Shown here piece by piece: positions 1 through 5,280 of a stretch of 7,579 nt of DNA. Origin of the DNA: an uncultured SAR116 cluster alpha proteobacterium (lineage in GTDB: Bacteria; Pseudomonadota; Alphaproteobacteria; Puniceispirillales; Puniceispirillaceae). Within the stretch, counting starts at the first letter, position 1. Each line of letters begins with the position of its first letter. The stretch lies in the NCBI GenBank assembly GCA_902520575.1, contig CABYOG010000044.1:1-7579 (forward strand), read 5' to 3'. Below the pieces are notes generated by a model. That model worked only from the letters and a program-made list of their open reading frames with translations, searched no databases and was not told the DNA's origin. A program made the translations under genes and the position numbers.

Positions 1-1
1 A

Positions 2-529
2 TTTTGGTGGATGCTATACGTTGTTGGTTACAAAAAGGTGAGCATACTTAATGGCGGATTCCGAGAGTGGCTAAAATTAGGCCTTCCAACAGAAACTAGA
101 ATAACTGTGTTTCCGCCAGGCGATTTTAATTTGGATTTAAAAGAAGATATTTTTGTAGACAAAGAATATGTTTTAGAAGCGATTAATGCAAATAATCACA
201 TCCTAATCAATGCTCTCACAAAAGATATACATGATGGTTTTAGCAAACGGTATGGGCGTCCGGGTCACATTCCAAAAAGCTTAAACATTCCCTTTCACAA
301 ATTTGTCCATGAGGATACTGAAAAGTTTATCTCATTTGAAAAGGCACAAGAGCTTATAGAGAGTATGGGGATAACAAAGGATAATATCATTGTTAATTAC
401 TGCGGAGGTGGGATAGCCGCTACACTTGACGCCTTTATACTTTACCAGCTCGGGTTTAAAAATTTAAGAATTTATGACAATTCAATGAGTGAGTGGGCTT
501 TGGATGAAACTCTTCCAATAAACGTTTAA
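2..529 (+). CDS. Two-domain rhodanese-family sulfurtransferase, 3' part (5' end outside window)
   Basis: This is a thiosulfate/3-mercaptopyruvate sulfurtransferase-type protein, which moves sulfane sulfur through a cysteine persulfide. The reading frame is open to the window edge: the codons before the ATG at 11 read F-W-W and continue the rhodanese pattern (WWMLYVVGYKKVSILNGGF, matching the usual 'L..fGh..V.vLdGG...W' end of a first domain). The ATG at 11 is therefore internal and the gene begins upstream. Numbered from that ATG, the linker is at about 25-55 and the second rhodanese domain at about 60-170. The second domain contains RPGHIP (83-88) and the active-site loop YCGGGIAAT, with the catalytic Cys at 131 (codon 401-403). 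Two-domain enzymes of this family usually have the active Cys in the C-terminal domain, as here. The gene converges on the DUF1330 gene with a 29-bp gap. The natural sulfur donor and acceptor cannot be told from the sequence. Confidence 0.85.
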   Translation, partial: FWWMLYVVGYKKVSILNGGFREWLKLGLPTETRITVFPPGDFNLDLKEDIFVDKEYVLEAINANNHILINALTKDIHDGFSKRYGRPGHIPKSLNIPFHKFVHEDTEKFISFEKAQELIESMGITKDNIIVNYCGGGIAATLDAFILYQLGFKNLRIYDNSMSEWALDETLPINV

Positions 530-558
530 TTTCAATTAAAATATAAATACTCTTAAAC

Positions 559-852
559 TCAATCAATGCCTTCAAATAGTCTTACATCTCTGTCAGCTCC
601 TCCGCTTAATAGTTTCAGAGCCTTTTGATAAGCCTCACTTTCATAAGCTTTCACTGCGGCCTCAAAACTCTCGAATTCAATGAGAATTGTACGCTCAGCC
701 AAGCCGTTTTCTTTTGCAACAACTCTACCACCCGAAGACAAGAATTTTCCCCCCATCGATAACAAAGCAGGTATGGCTAACACCCGATAGGCTGATGCTT
801 TTTCTGGGTCAGCAGCGCTTCTATGCGCACTAATCATGTAACCTTTTGCCAT
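559..852 (-). CDS. DUF1330 family protein (small dimeric alpha/beta-barrel protein)
   Basis: This 97-residue protein has the full length and pattern of the DUF1330 family. It has an N-terminal MAKGYMI strand, the segment YRVLAIPALLSMGGKFLSSG (residues 22-41) with the typical 'GG.fl.rGG' turn, then ILIEFESFEAAVKAYES (56-72) and YQKALKLLSG. The last part matches the family's 'viEFps.eaA.a.y.s.eYq.a..lR' signature. DUF1330 proteins are small ferredoxin-like (dimeric alpha-beta barrel) cytosolic proteins without an established reaction, so no function is assigned. The ATG start is supported by a GGAGAG Shine-Dalgarno sequence at 859-864, six bases upstream. The gene stands alone. Its promoter would lie in 865-930, next to the first copy of the structured element. 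Confidence 0.85.
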   Translation of the reverse strand: MAKGYMISAHRSAADPEKASAYRVLAIPALLSMGGKFLSSGGRVVAKENGLAERTILIEFESFEAAVKAYESEAYQKALKLLSGGADRDVRLFEGID

Positions 853-858
853 ATAACG

Positions 859-864
859 CTCTCC
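859..864 (-). promoter_or_regulatory. Ribosome binding site of the DUF1330 gene
   Basis: Minus-strand GGAGAG lies six bases before the ATG at 850-852. It is a good match to the Shine-Dalgarno sequence and fixes the start codon. Confidence 0.7.
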
Positions 865-923
865 ATAAAATTTGAGTAAAAAGCTTATTGTTTTGAAAAG
901 ACCAGAGACTCAAGCTATATAAA

Positions 924-1113
924 ATTTCAGTAAGTGAAACGTTCTGCACAAATCAGCACTTCTAAAGTCACCAATTACTGCTAGGGTGACACTGTAGTTG
1001 AGTTTCAAGGGGGTGTCCCCCTGAGGGTATGGGACCGGCTAGGATTTACCGCCCAAGAGAACACATTACCAATACGAGCTAAAGCATGTATTGGACTGAA
1101 TCTCAACTACACC
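924..1113 (+). repeat. Structured intergenic element, copy 1 (direct repeat of 4886-5072)
   Basis: This 190-bp unit recurs in the same orientation at 4886-5072, with about 80% identity by hand alignment and only three single-base gaps. Similarity starts abruptly at ATTTCAGTAAGTGAAACG and stops at CTCAACTACACC. The left third (924-990) opens with TTTCA-N5-TGAAA (925-939) and contains a CAGTAA/TTACTG pair (928-933 with 975-980); both are kept in the other copy. The right two thirds (993-1111) fold into the multi-branched structure listed separately. The least conserved stretch is 984-993, just before the closing helix. No coding frame is conserved, because the two copies differ by single-base gaps inside the core. 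It could be an RNA gene with its promoter region, or a small non-autonomous mobile element with a structured core. Confidence 0.75.
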
Positions 1114-1118
1114 TTTTT
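993..1118 (+). ncRNA. Candidate structured RNA of unknown class, copy 1
   Basis: The closing helix pairs 993-1006 with 1098-1111 (TGTAGTTGAGTTTC with GAATCTCAACTACA, one T-T mismatch at 1003/1101). Inside it are three hairpins. P2 is GGGGG-TGT-CCCCC (1009-1021). P3 pairs GGG 1031-1033 with CCC 1052-1054 and CGG 1036-1038 with CCG 1049-1051, with a variable loop. P4 pairs CCAATACG 1069-1076 with TGTATTGG 1087-1094. The joiner between P3 and P4 (AAGAGAACACAT, 1055-1066) is identical in both copies. A T5 tract (1114-1118) follows the closing helix after three bases, so this copy could end as an intrinsic terminator; this is the reason for choosing the plus strand. I do not recognise a tmRNA, RNase P, SRP, 6S or riboswitch core. 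No gene lies directly downstream on the plus strand, so a stand-alone RNA is more likely than a cis-regulator. Confidence 0.5.
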
Positions 1119-1206
1119 ATCCCAGACAAATCGTCAATATTAATATTTCTAAGAATTTGAATGATTTGTCATACTGCTCGAATTTTGGCATTAAGTTTAT
1201 TAAATC

Positions 1207-1570
1207 TTAAGTATATTTATGCTTCGGGGCATTGAGAATTGCTTCTGCTTCATTCTCCTCAACAAACTGCCCTTATCTTCATTAATGCAATTCTATCACA
1301 AATTTGCCGCATAACTGGCATGTCATGGCTAATAAACAAATACGTTAACTTAAGTTTTTGTTGAAAGTCTTTTAATAAATTCAAAATTTGTGCTTGAAAA
1401 GTAGACTTTTCAAAGCTGACGCATTTCCTCATTTAAGAAAATCCAACTATGAAAAGTTTAAACAGCGATTAATTGATTGCCAATCCACGATTTAACTTAT
1501 GCATATTCGTTTCGTTTCTGCTGTGGACACACCAATACCCCTTCTTCGTTCAAAAGACTTAGGAACCCAA
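1207..1570 (-). pseudogene. Decayed C-terminal half of an oligopeptide/dipeptide-type ABC transporter ATP-binding protein
   Basis: Pieces in several minus-strand frames match, in the right order, an OppD/OppF/DppF-type ATPase. LLNEEG (1539-1556) resembles the '(L)LeeVGL' segment before the signature. HKLNRG (1484-1501) lines up with 'HELSGG', so the signature serine and first glycine are lost. WIFLNE (1428-1445) is the Walker B strand with Asp changed to Asn. TCAGCTTTG (minus strand, 1412-1420) encodes the S-A-L of the D-loop. An intact frame then reads [15 protein letters not shown] and [17 protein letters not shown] (1283-1396), including the switch histidine in SHD. After a frameshift near 1273 it continues [16 protein letters not shown] and stops at 1207-1209, short of the usual HPYT-x-ALL tail. 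The N-terminal Walker A half is absent, because the FkbM stop codon lies at 1571. Frameshifts and lost catalytic residues make function impossible. Confidence 0.8.
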
Positions 1571-2548
1571 TCAATGGTCTTTATTTGGAACAGCGACAAT
1601 ATCGCCCCGATAGTAATTATCAAGGCGCAATCGAAACATAACGTTTTCTGATTTTGGGACAGTAAAAAGTTTATATTTTAGTTCCTCAAAAAATTTAATT
1701 ATATCTTTTCTCATTTTTTGAGGGTCGTCGTGGTAACGTTCTTCAAATTCAAATAGAATAATTGGATGATTCTGCCTGATAATGTTGACACAAGATTGGA
1801 GTACATCTAACTCACTACCCTGGGTATCGACTTTAATCATTAATACCTTGGCACTACTAGTTTCGTTCAGATTATCAACTTTAATGCTTTCAACCGACAG
1901 AACGTCATAATCTTCGATATCATCATTTAGATGTAATGATGATAAACCTAGATTATCAGCATTGGATCTCTGTGCATAAAATTTTAATTTAGTTCCATTG
2001 GCTCTATTCGATACAGCTCCATTAACACAACAAATATTATCCAACGAATTCAATTTAATGTTTGTTTTTAATGCCTTAAAAACTGTTGGATGAGCCTCAA
2101 TACACAAGAAATATAGACAAGGAAAATTTAACGCTTGTGGGATCGTTGTAGCGCCAATATTTGCTCCGATATCTATAAATAAACCACTTTGACTTTGGTT
2201 TTGAAGAATACAATATATAAAATTGGCGAGGTCTGGCTCCCAAACGCCATATTTGTGGGCATAGTTTTGGATTAAACTCGTCGGGGTGGAGTGAAGTAAG
2301 TAATCCTTGCCTTTAAAAGAACATTTAACAATTGCATCACTTGGGTCGATGCTTTTTCTATTTGCCTCTTTTACATTTACCATTGTGGCGTTAAAAAAAT
2401 AGTTTTCTTTTCTATAGTTATTGGCTTGAAACGAATAGAAAAACTTAACCATCCGAAACCAAAAAGTTTCGATCTTTAATTTTTTGCGGCGCCACCAAAC
2501 CATTTTATTCTCAACTGTAAAAAACCCTTCAGCATGCATATACAGCAT
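1571..2548 (-). CDS. FkbM family SAM-dependent methyltransferase
   Basis: FkbM-type enzymes are class I SAM-dependent methyltransferases that usually O-methylate sugars, glycolipids or polyketides. The SAM-binding motif I is FIDIGANIGATTI (residues 124-136). The acidic end of the next strand is CIEAHP (149-154), followed by VNGAVSN (175-181). The family-specific KVDTQGSELDVL block is at 239-250, then ILFEFEERY (264-272). The roughly 100-residue N-terminal part is basic and aromatic and is not recognised. At 325 aa from the first ATG it is somewhat long for the family. No start has a good ribosome site: Met16 (ATG at 2501-2503, preceded by GAG) is a possible alternative to 2548. The gene has no glycosyltransferase or capsule neighbours. 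Its stop touches the remnant of an unrelated ABC ATPase, which suggests it arrived by recombination. The substrate is unknown. Confidence 0.85.
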   Translation of the reverse strand: MLYMHAEGFFTVENKMVWWRRKKLKIETFWFRMVKFFYSFQANNYRKENYFFNATMVNVKEANRKSIDPSDAIVKCSFKGKDYLLHSTPTSLIQNYAHKYGVWEPDLANFIYCILQNQSQSGLFIDIGANIGATTIPQALNFPCLYFLCIEAHPTVFKALKTNIKLNSLDNICCVNGAVSNRANGTKLKFYAQRSNADNLGLSSLHLNDDIEDYDVLSVESIKVDNLNETSSAKVLMIKVDTQGSELDVLQSCVNIIRQNHPIILFEFEERYHDDPQKMRKDIIKFFEELKYKLFTVPKSENVMFRLRLDNYYRGDIVAVPNKDH

Positions 2549-2569
2549 AGCACCGACGACAGTGCAACA

Positions 2570-2584
2570 TGCAATTGTTTTGCA
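2570..2584. promoter_or_regulatory. TGCAA-N5-TTGCA palindrome upstream of the FkbM gene
   Basis: A 15-bp inverted repeat (TGCAA TTGTT TTGCA) lies 21 bp before the first possible FkbM start codon. It has the size of a repressor or activator site, and related TTTTGCA/TGCAAAA half-sites occur upstream of two other genes here. No regulator is identified and a chance occurrence in AT-rich DNA is possible. Confidence 0.3.
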
Positions 2585-2713
2585 GTCTCCTCACTTGAAC
2601 TAATTAAATTTAGACAGGTACCAGCCTTTACTCTCAATCCAACCGGCAAAAAATCAATTTCAAAAAGTTAAAAGGGAAAGGCTAAATAATGAGAGTTTTC
2701 TCTGTTAAAAAAG

Positions 2714-2819
2714 TGTGACACTGAGCCGTTGGATGGATTGGATTGGTGAGGATGACCCAGTGTCACATTCTCCCTTAAGCAAAGACTATGCCTCGCAGAG
2801 AAATCTGCGAGACTTTTTT
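2714..2819 (+). ncRNA. Candidate intergenic small RNA with intrinsic terminator
   Basis: A perfect 10-bp helix pairs TGTGACACTG (2714-2723) with CAGTGTCACA (2758-2767). It encloses a 34-base loop with four GGA motifs (2731, 2735, 2740, 2750). About 24 bases later comes a textbook rho-independent terminator at 2792-2819. The arrangement of a long 5' helix, a linker and a terminator, between two genes that both lie on the opposite strand, suggests an independently transcribed RNA of about 110-130 nt. No clear promoter was found. AT-rich DNA around 2650-2690 has room for one, and the true 5' end may lie further left. The GGA-rich loop could bind a GGA-recognising protein of the CsrA/RsmA type or pair with mRNA, but this is inference. 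I do not recognise a named family. Confidence 0.5.
2792..2819 (+). terminator. Rho-independent terminator of the candidate sRNA
   Basis: An 8-bp perfect stem (CTCGCAGA / TCTGCGAG, 2792-2799 with 2804-2811) is capped by a GAAA tetraloop. It is followed after two bases by six T residues (2814-2819). The T-run is only on the plus strand, which sets the direction. Confidence 0.8.
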
Positions 2820-2836
2820 ATCTAAAATATGTTTCT

Positions 2837-2867
2837 AAATAAAAATGGGCTGCACAAAGGCAGCCCA
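2837..2867 (-). terminator. Rho-independent terminator of the minus-strand FAH-family gene
   Basis: On the minus strand, TGGGCTGC and GCAGCCCA (2860-2867 with 2846-2853) form an 8-bp stem around a six-base loop. TTTTTATTT follows directly (2845-2837). It lies about 140 bases past the stop of the gene at 3009. A second, weaker hairpin with one bulge (GGAGAGAA/TTCTCCTCC on the minus strand, about 2875-2898) precedes it. It faces the plus-strand terminator at 2792-2819, so the two insulate the converging transcripts. Confidence 0.75.
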
Positions 2868-3008
2868 AAGTTCAGGGAGGAGAACTTCTATTCTCTCCTT
2901 CTAATGAAAACTTTAGGCATTATTTTGGTGAATGTTTGTTCAAAATAAGATAGTTTATAGATTAAAATAATAATTGTCGGTTTTGCGTGCTTGGAAGATT
3001 TGATATGG

Positions 3009-4235
3009 CTAAAGCAATTGCCTTTCAGATAAATTCCTCATTAATTGACTGATGCCAAATTCCCATTTTTGGCATTCCGTGGAATATTTCACTTGGTTTA
3101 CTAAAACGCCTATATCGTCACAGCTTATTGTAACCTTATCATTAATTTTATGCGTAAAACCCCCACCCACCTCATCTCGATCTTTAGTTGGAGCAAACAA
3201 AGTGCCTAAATAAAGCATAAAACCATCAGGGTATTGATGATGATCTCCAATTGTCTGCTTGACTAGGTCTGTAGGATCGCGACTAATTTCTCGCATAGAA
3301 GATGACCCATTTAATATAAAGCCATCCTCTCCCTCCACTCTTAGCCTCAGTTCAGCGTTTCTTACACTCGTTAAGTCGAAGGTTTCATCAAAAAGTCTAA
3401 TTAGAGGTCCTATTGCAGAAGATGCGTTATTGTCTTTTGCTTTTGATAAAAGCAGTGCTGAACGTCCTTCAACATCTCTCAAATTAACGTCGTTTCCTAA
3501 TGTGCAGCCAACAATTTTTCCTTTTGAGCTAACTGCTAAAACAATTTCAGGTTCTGGATTGTTCCATTTTGACGAAGGATGAAGGCCCACATTCGCATTG
3601 TTTCCAACAGAGGCCAGCACCTGACATTTTGAAAAAACTTCAGCATCGGGCCCTATCCCCACCTCTAAATATTGGCTCCAAAGTCCTTCATCAATTAAGG
3701 AAGATTTTATGTTTTCTGCCTTTTTTGATCCAGGCACTATATTCATCAGGCTTTCACCAATTTTAGCACCCACTCTTTGGCGAATTGCCTCTGCTTTTAA
3801 TGGATCTCCAGCAGCTTTTTCTTCAATGACTCTTTCGACCATTGAACCTGCAAAGGTAACCCCACAAGCTTTAACAGCTTGCAAATCACAAGGCGCCAAA
3901 AAATGTATTTTATCTGGTTCAACAGGGTTAGCAGAAATCTCATCTATGTCCCCTAAGTCCAACCCAACAGTTGATCTAATGAAACCAACAGGGTCGTCCA
4001 TTTCACAAATATCACAAGAAAGGGGCGCACCCTTAGAAGTAAAATCTACTACTCTGCGATTTCTAATTGTAACAACGCTCGGCCCTGAGAATGCTGGGTT
4101 CCAGATACGACCCAAATAAGTTCCAGAAGATGGCAGTTTTAAAATATCTGAATGCAATATATTTTTCCTACTTTTATATAAAAACTCTGTGAATAAACCA
4201 CGGACCGGAATTTCAGCCAACCTATCAAAGGACAA
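3009..4235 (-). CDS. Fumarylacetoacetate hydrolase (FAH) family protein, keto-acid dehydratase/hydrolase-like
   Basis: FAH-fold enzymes use a divalent metal to cleave or dehydrate 2-oxo or 2,4-dioxo acids. The N-terminal part carries GRIWNPAFSGPSVVTI (residues 42-57), the 'GRvw.P...GPsvv' start of the long FAH subgroup of about 380-400 aa. The metal-binding PEPE (E228, E230) follows at 227-230. GNDVNLRDVEG (248-258) corresponds to the family's 'NDv..Rd', then KAKDNNASSAIGP (265-277) to its 'aKs.d...piGP', and YPDGFMLYLGTLFAP (335-349) to 'fpdG..l..GT...P'. The last block resembles sugar-acid enzymes such as 2-keto-3-deoxyarabinonate dehydratase, but the substrate is not determined. The longest frame begins at a TTG (4233-4235) with no ribosome site. 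A later TTG at 4155-4157, with AGTAGGA just upstream and close to the normal family N-terminus, may be the true start (382 aa). It is divergent from the GFA gene. Confidence 0.8.
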   Translation of the reverse strand: MSFDRLAEIPVRGLFTEFLYKSRKNILHSDILKLPSSGTYLGRIWNPAFSGPSVVTIRNRRVVDFTSKGAPLSCDICEMDDPVGFIRSTVGLDLGDIDEISANPVEPDKIHFLAPCDLQAVKACGVTFAGSMVERVIEEKAAGDPLKAEAIRQRVGAKIGESLMNIVPGSKKAENIKSSLIDEGLWSQYLEVGIGPDAEVFSKCQVLASVGNNANVGLHPSSKWNNPEPEIVLAVSSKGKIVGCTLGNDVNLRDVEGRSALLLSKAKDNNASSAIGPLIRLFDETFDLTSVRNAELRLRVEGEDGFILNGSSSMREISRDPTDLVKQTIGDHHQYPDGFMLYLGTLFAPTKDRDEVGGGFTHKINDKVTISCDDIGVLVNQVKYSTECQKWEFGISQLMRNLSERQLL

Positions 4236-4363
4236 GGGGCAGCCAACGCAGACTACTTAGCTTACCGTCCTAGTCCATTAGATCAAATCCTTAGGGAAAT
4301 TTAACTAATTTTATTTTGTGGTTTCAATGCCTATTCTGTATCCATTTCTTTTTTTGATAGATT

Positions 4364-4380
4364 TTTTGCAGCTTGCAAAA
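4364..4380. promoter_or_regulatory. Perfect palindrome TTTTGCA-GCT-TGCAAAA between divergent genes
   Basis: This 17-bp inverted repeat has 7-bp arms and lies 47 bp before the GFA-family start, in the gap shared with the divergent FAH-family gene. Its position and size fit an operator for a dimeric regulator, and the TGCAAAA half-site recurs upstream of the M24 gene. The regulator is unknown. Confidence 0.4.
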
Positions 4381-4415
4381 CTCATTCAATCTGAGAAACT
4401 TATCAGACAGATAAC

Positions 4416-4420
4416 GGAGG
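4416..4420 (+). promoter_or_regulatory. Ribosome binding site of the GFA-family gene
   Basis: GGAGG lies seven bases before the ATG at 4428. It is the strongest Shine-Dalgarno match in the window. Confidence 0.8.
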
Positions 4421-4427
4421 TGGAATA

Positions 4428-4838
4428 ATGAAAATTTCTGGTGGGTGTTATTGCAGAAATATTAGATATGAAATTAGTTCTGAGCCAGAAACCGCTTTCC
4501 AATGTCATTGCAGGGAATGCCAGTATATTACGGGTGGTAATCCAAATATTGTTATGGTGTTTCCCAAAGATTCGTTCAGTTACAGGTCAGGAAATGTAAC
4601 TACATTTTCGAGGAAAGATCTGGAAACGCCGGTCACGCGTCATTTTTGTGATAAATGCGGAACAGCAATTGGAACGGAGAGTCCATTTCGTCCTAATTCA
4701 ATGATAGTAAAGGTCGGAACATTGGACGATCCAAGCACATTTGAGGCAAAAGCTGCAATATTTACTTGTGACTTGCAGCCTTATCATTATTTACCCAGTG
4801 GGCTGCCTAGTTTTGAAAAAAGGCCGCACAAGAAGTAA
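4428..4838 (+). CDS. GFA-family (glutathione-dependent formaldehyde-activating-like) zinc protein
   Basis: This 136-residue protein has the complete cysteine set of the GFA/DUF636 fold: GGCYC (C7, C9), CHCREC (C26, C28, C31) and CDKC (C74, C77). In GFA-like proteins these cysteines hold two zinc ions, one structural and one linked to glutathione-adduct binding. Other family blocks are present: NIRYE after the first pair, the aromatic/glycine turn YITGGNPN (34-41), and FCDKCGTAIG (73-82). Many members of this large family are not true S-(hydroxymethyl)glutathione synthases, and no formaldehyde dehydrogenase gene is adjacent, so the substrate is open. Length is normal and the start is fixed by a strong GGAGG site. 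The palindrome at 4364-4380 may control it. No clear terminator follows; the next item downstream is copy 2 of the structured element. Confidence 0.85.
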   Translation: MKISGGCYCRNIRYEISSEPETAFQCHCRECQYITGGNPNIVMVFPKDSFSYRSGNVTTFSRKDLETPVTRHFCDKCGTAIGTESPFRPNSMIVKVGTLDDPSTFEAKAAIFTCDLQPYHYLPSGLPSFEKRPHKK

Positions 4839-4885
4839 AAACCGCTTTTTATTTACAATGTTATTCAGCATAACTGAGATACATT

Positions 4886-5072
4886 ATTTCAGTAAGTGAA
4901 ACGCTCTTCACAAATTGGCACTTCTCAAGTTACCATTTACTGCTAAGATTTTTGAGTAGTTGAGTTTCTAGGGGTGTCCCCCTTTGGGTATGGGGCCGGC
5001 TTGAGTTACCGCCCAAGAGAACACATCGTCCATGCGAACTCAATTTGTATCGGAATGAAACTCAACTACACC
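4886..5072 (+). repeat. Structured intergenic element, copy 2 (direct repeat of 924-1113)
   Basis: This is the second copy of the 187-190 bp unit, in the same orientation, starting 47 bp after the GFA-family stop. The TTTCA-N5-TGAAA head (4887-4901), the CAGTAA...TTACTG pair, the G/C hairpin and the whole closing helix are kept. The longest identical run between copies (5006-5026 here, 1046-1066 in copy 1) covers the 3' arm of P3 and the following joiner. Divergence is concentrated at 4946-4955 and in the P3 and P4 loops. Together the two copies bracket the 3.8-kb segment with the ABC remnant, FkbM, candidate sRNA, FAH and GFA genes. Confidence 0.75.
4956..5069 (+). ncRNA. Candidate structured RNA of unknown class, copy 2
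   Basis: The closing helix is a perfect 13-bp pairing (4956-4968 with 5057-5069). P2 is GGGG-TGT-CCCC (4971-4981). P3 pairs GGG 4992-4994 with CCC 5012-5014 and CGG 4997-4999 with CCG 5009-5011. P4 pairs CC-ATGCGAA (5030-5038) with TTTGTAT-C-GG (5044-5053) around CTCAA, using two G-T wobbles and one bulge. The P4 arms differ from copy 1 at several positions yet still pair, which supports a conserved RNA fold. Unlike copy 1, no T-run follows the closing helix. A weak hairpin (CGTCAT/ATGACG, 5152-5169) about 80 bases on, followed after CTCG by TTTT, is the only terminator-like feature before the M24 gene. It lies 290 bp before that gene, with a promoter candidate in between, so a riboswitch-like role there is unlikely. 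Confidence 0.5.
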
Positions 5073-5251
5073 TCTGTAAAACTTCAAACCAAAAAGGCAT
5101 CTAAATGGTCCTTTAATTTCAGCTACGCTGAATGCTCTACCTCAAGGAATCCGTCATATCAGAATGACGCTCGTTTTACCTGGATCAAAAATCCCACATG
5201 GGTAAGTATAAATTTTGCTTAAACAAGCACCGTTTCTTTAAAAATCACTTT
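5073..5251. other. Gene-free stretch between structured element copy 2 and the M24 promoter
   Basis: No convincing gene is seen. A plus-strand open frame (ending 5222) starts inside the structured element and has no ribosome site or recognisable family. A weak hairpin (CGTCAT/ATGACG, 5152-5169) precedes CTCGTTTT. Nothing else stands out. Confidence 0.4.
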
Positions 5252-5280
5252 TTGACTTACTGTGCAAAAGTTAAAGTAAT
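5252..5280 (+). promoter_or_regulatory. Candidate sigma70-type promoter of the M24 peptidase gene
   Basis: A TTGACT -35 box (5252-5257) and an AGTAAT -10 box (5275-5280) are separated by 17 bp, placing transcription start near 5287 and giving a leader of about 75-90 bases. One arm of the GTGCAAAAG/CTTTTGCAC inverted repeat lies in the spacer. Confidence 0.4.

Noticed and set aside
525..540. TTTAATT-TC-AATTAAA palindrome between rhodanese and DUF1330 genes as a terminator
   Set aside because: The stem has no G or C and no distinct T-run beyond its own arms; in this AT-rich gap it may be chance.
994..1110. Simple MITE or insertion-sequence relic with 13-bp terminal inverted repeats
   Set aside because: Similarity between copies extends 60-70 bp left of the inverted repeat, no target-site duplication is visible, and internal hairpins keep pairing despite sequence change. 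A mobile origin of the whole unit is still possible.
924..1113. Known riboswitch, tmRNA, RNase P, SRP or 6S RNA
   Set aside because: None of the invariant cores I know for these families is present, and there is no suitable gene directly downstream of copy 1 on the same strand.
2871..2950. Short peptides near 2904 (plus) and around 2884-2917 (minus)
   Set aside because: Each is 10-14 codons. GGAGG at 2876 is too far from the plus-strand ATG, and the minus-strand ATG has no ribosome site; both look like chance.
3259..4119. Plus-strand open frames opposite the FAH-family gene
   Set aside because: They are antisense shadows of a clearly coding minus-strand gene and show no family features.
4974..5222. 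An 82-codon plus-strand open frame starting inside structured element copy 2
   Set aside because: It has no ribosome site and no recognised family. The matching frame in copy 1 is broken by single-base gaps and a stop, so the element's conservation is not coding.
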